The translations under genes were made by a program, and so were the position numbers. This document shows positions 5,885 to 6,639 of a stretch of DNA of 6,639 nt, piece by piece (the stretch's first letter is position 1; every line of letters starts with the position of its first letter). Origin of the DNA: Deltaproteobacteria bacterium (lineage in GTDB: Bacteria > Desulfobacterota > Desulfobacteria > Desulfobacterales > C00003060); assembly GCA_019309815.1 (NCBI GenBank), contig JAFDFO010000194.1:1-6639 (forward strand), written 5' to 3'. The notes beneath the pieces were generated by a model that was not told the DNA's origin, ran no database searches, and worked only from the letters and a program-made list of their open reading frames with translations.

Positions 5885-5919
5885 CAATCTTCAATCATCA
5901 ATCGTCAATCATCAATCTA
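5885..5919. repeat. Heptamer tandem array 2 (CAATCNT type)
   Basis: Five consecutive 7-bp units: CAATCTT, CAATCAT, CAATCGT, CAATCAT, CAATCTA. It lies 8 bp after the stop of the dehydrogenase gene. The unit differs from that of array 1 but the period is the same. Confidence 0.82.
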
Positions 5920-5926
5920 TTGGGGG

Positions 5927-6639
5927 CTATCTTTGTGGCTCGACAACAACTTTAATTGACCGTTGTGCCTCAGCCACTAACTGAAAGCCCTTGCTCGTTT
6001 CTGACAAGCCAAACCGGTTGGTAATCATCTTTTTTGCATTGACACGTCCCGCACGAATAAGCTCCATGGCTGTCATGTGGTCTGCCGGGCTGCCGGCATA
6101 AGACGTGGTGAGAGTGATGTCATTTCGGAAAAACAGCTCGTTCACGGAGATGGGAAGTGTCACGCCCGGGTCAGTCGGCGCAAAGAACAGCACAGTCCCC
6201 CCGCGTTCAACCGATTCCAGGGCTTGTAGATTCGCTGTCTCTGCCCCTGTGCACACGAAGACCTTGTCTGCGAGCCGGCCATCATTTACCCGTCGAAGCT
6301 CAGACGGAATGTCTTTGCCGGCATGTATGACAGCACCGGCCCCAAAAACGCTGGCTGCCTCGAGGCGAGCCTCGCCTATGTCTGTAGCTACAATCCGGCC
6401 TGCACCCATGGCCCGGGCAAGCTGAATATGCAGCAGGCCTGCAATACCGCTTCCAATAACCAGCACGGTCTCCCCGGGCTGAATCGCGGCGATCCTCTGA
6501 GCCCGCAAAACACACGCGAGGGGCTCTGTTAAAGTCGCCTCCTCAAAGGAAACCTCATCAGGGATCGAGTATACCCCACGATCCACATTGATGGCCGGGA
6601 GTCTCACGTATTCAGCAAAACCGCCCGGATCGAAATTAG
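5927..6639 (-). CDS. Zinc-type alcohol/polyol dehydrogenase (MDR family), C-terminal part (partial)
   Basis: The frame enters from the right edge and ends at TAG 5929-5927, giving about 237 residues of a protein normally near 340. The first visible residues NFDPGGFAEYVRLPA match the family just after the structural-zinc region, so the N-terminal catalytic Cys and His are off the window and GTG 6607-6605 is an internal valine. Visible are the conserved glutamate of TEPLACVLRA, the Rossmann motif VIGSGIAGLL (GxGxxG), VATD with an acidic residue favouring NAD over NADP, and the C-terminal hallmark SKGFQLVAEAQRSIKVVVEP. Members such as threonine or sorbitol dehydrogenase oxidise secondary alcohols. 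It precedes the LsrF-like gene on the same strand (141-nt spacer), suggesting a joint pathway in which an alcohol is oxidised to a ketone and then cleaved. The substrate is not readable here. Confidence 0.88.
   Translation of the reverse strand, partial: NFDPGGFAEYVRLPAINVDRGVYSIPDEVSFEEATLTEPLACVLRAQRIAAIQPGETVLVIGSGIAGLLHIQLARAMGAGRIVATDIGEARLEAASVFGAGAVIHAGKDIPSELRRVNDGRLADKVFVCTGAETANLQALESVERGGTVLFFAPTDPGVTLPISVNELFFRNDITLTTSYAGSPADHMTAMELIRAGRVNAKKMITNRFGLSETSKGFQLVAEAQRSIKVVVEPQR

Overview
The window looks like chromosomal DNA from an anaerobic bacterium, most likely a sulfate-reducing-type deltaproteobacterium (Desulfobacterota). This is an inference from the gene mix (branched-chain amino acid-type ABC permeases next to a phenylacetate-CoA ligase-like enzyme, a small cysteine-rich protein, a YprB-like exonuclease) and from AT-leaning intergenic DNA with 7-bp repeats. 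No rRNA or other taxonomic marker is present, so the assignment is tentative. I see no tRNA, rRNA, CRISPR array, phage gene or transposase gene.

Left part (1-2495, + strand): the end of livH, then livM, then a paaK-like CoA ligase, closely spaced and in one direction, so probably one operon that begins upstream. LivH and LivM are the two membrane subunits of a HAAT-type ABC importer; the ligase would activate an aryl-acetate-like acid with CoA. livM is broken by a frameshift near 604/605; putting back two bases restores a normal LivM of about 329 residues. The ATPase genes livG and livF do not follow livM, so they must be upstream or elsewhere.

Middle part (2496-3776): a 97-residue eight-cysteine protein on the - strand lies convergent to paaK and divergent from a LysE-family exporter on the + strand. 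The 294-bp divergent spacer holds a perfect 17-bp palindrome and a 37-bp imperfect inverted repeat, both candidate regulatory sites. The exporter gene converges on the next gene and shares a CTAG in which both stop codons lie.

Right part (3773-6639, - strand): in transcription order, a zinc-type alcohol dehydrogenase cut by the window edge, an LsrF-like class I aldolase/thiolase, and a DEDDy exonuclease of the YprB type with an N-terminal helix-hairpin-helix. Between the aldolase and the exonuclease lies a 166-bp element with 26-bp terminal inverted repeats (22/26 matching) and no transposase, i.e. MITE-like; its inner boundary coincides with the aldolase stop codon. The spacer between dehydrogenase and aldolase contains two separate arrays of 7-bp tandem repeats. 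The dehydrogenase and aldolase plausibly act on a shared sugar- or ketose-phosphate-like pathway, but the substrate cannot be read from the window.

The most worthwhile leads are the MITE-like element at a stop codon, the paired heptamer arrays, the livM frameshift and the eight-cysteine protein. I found no clear new multi-gene system.
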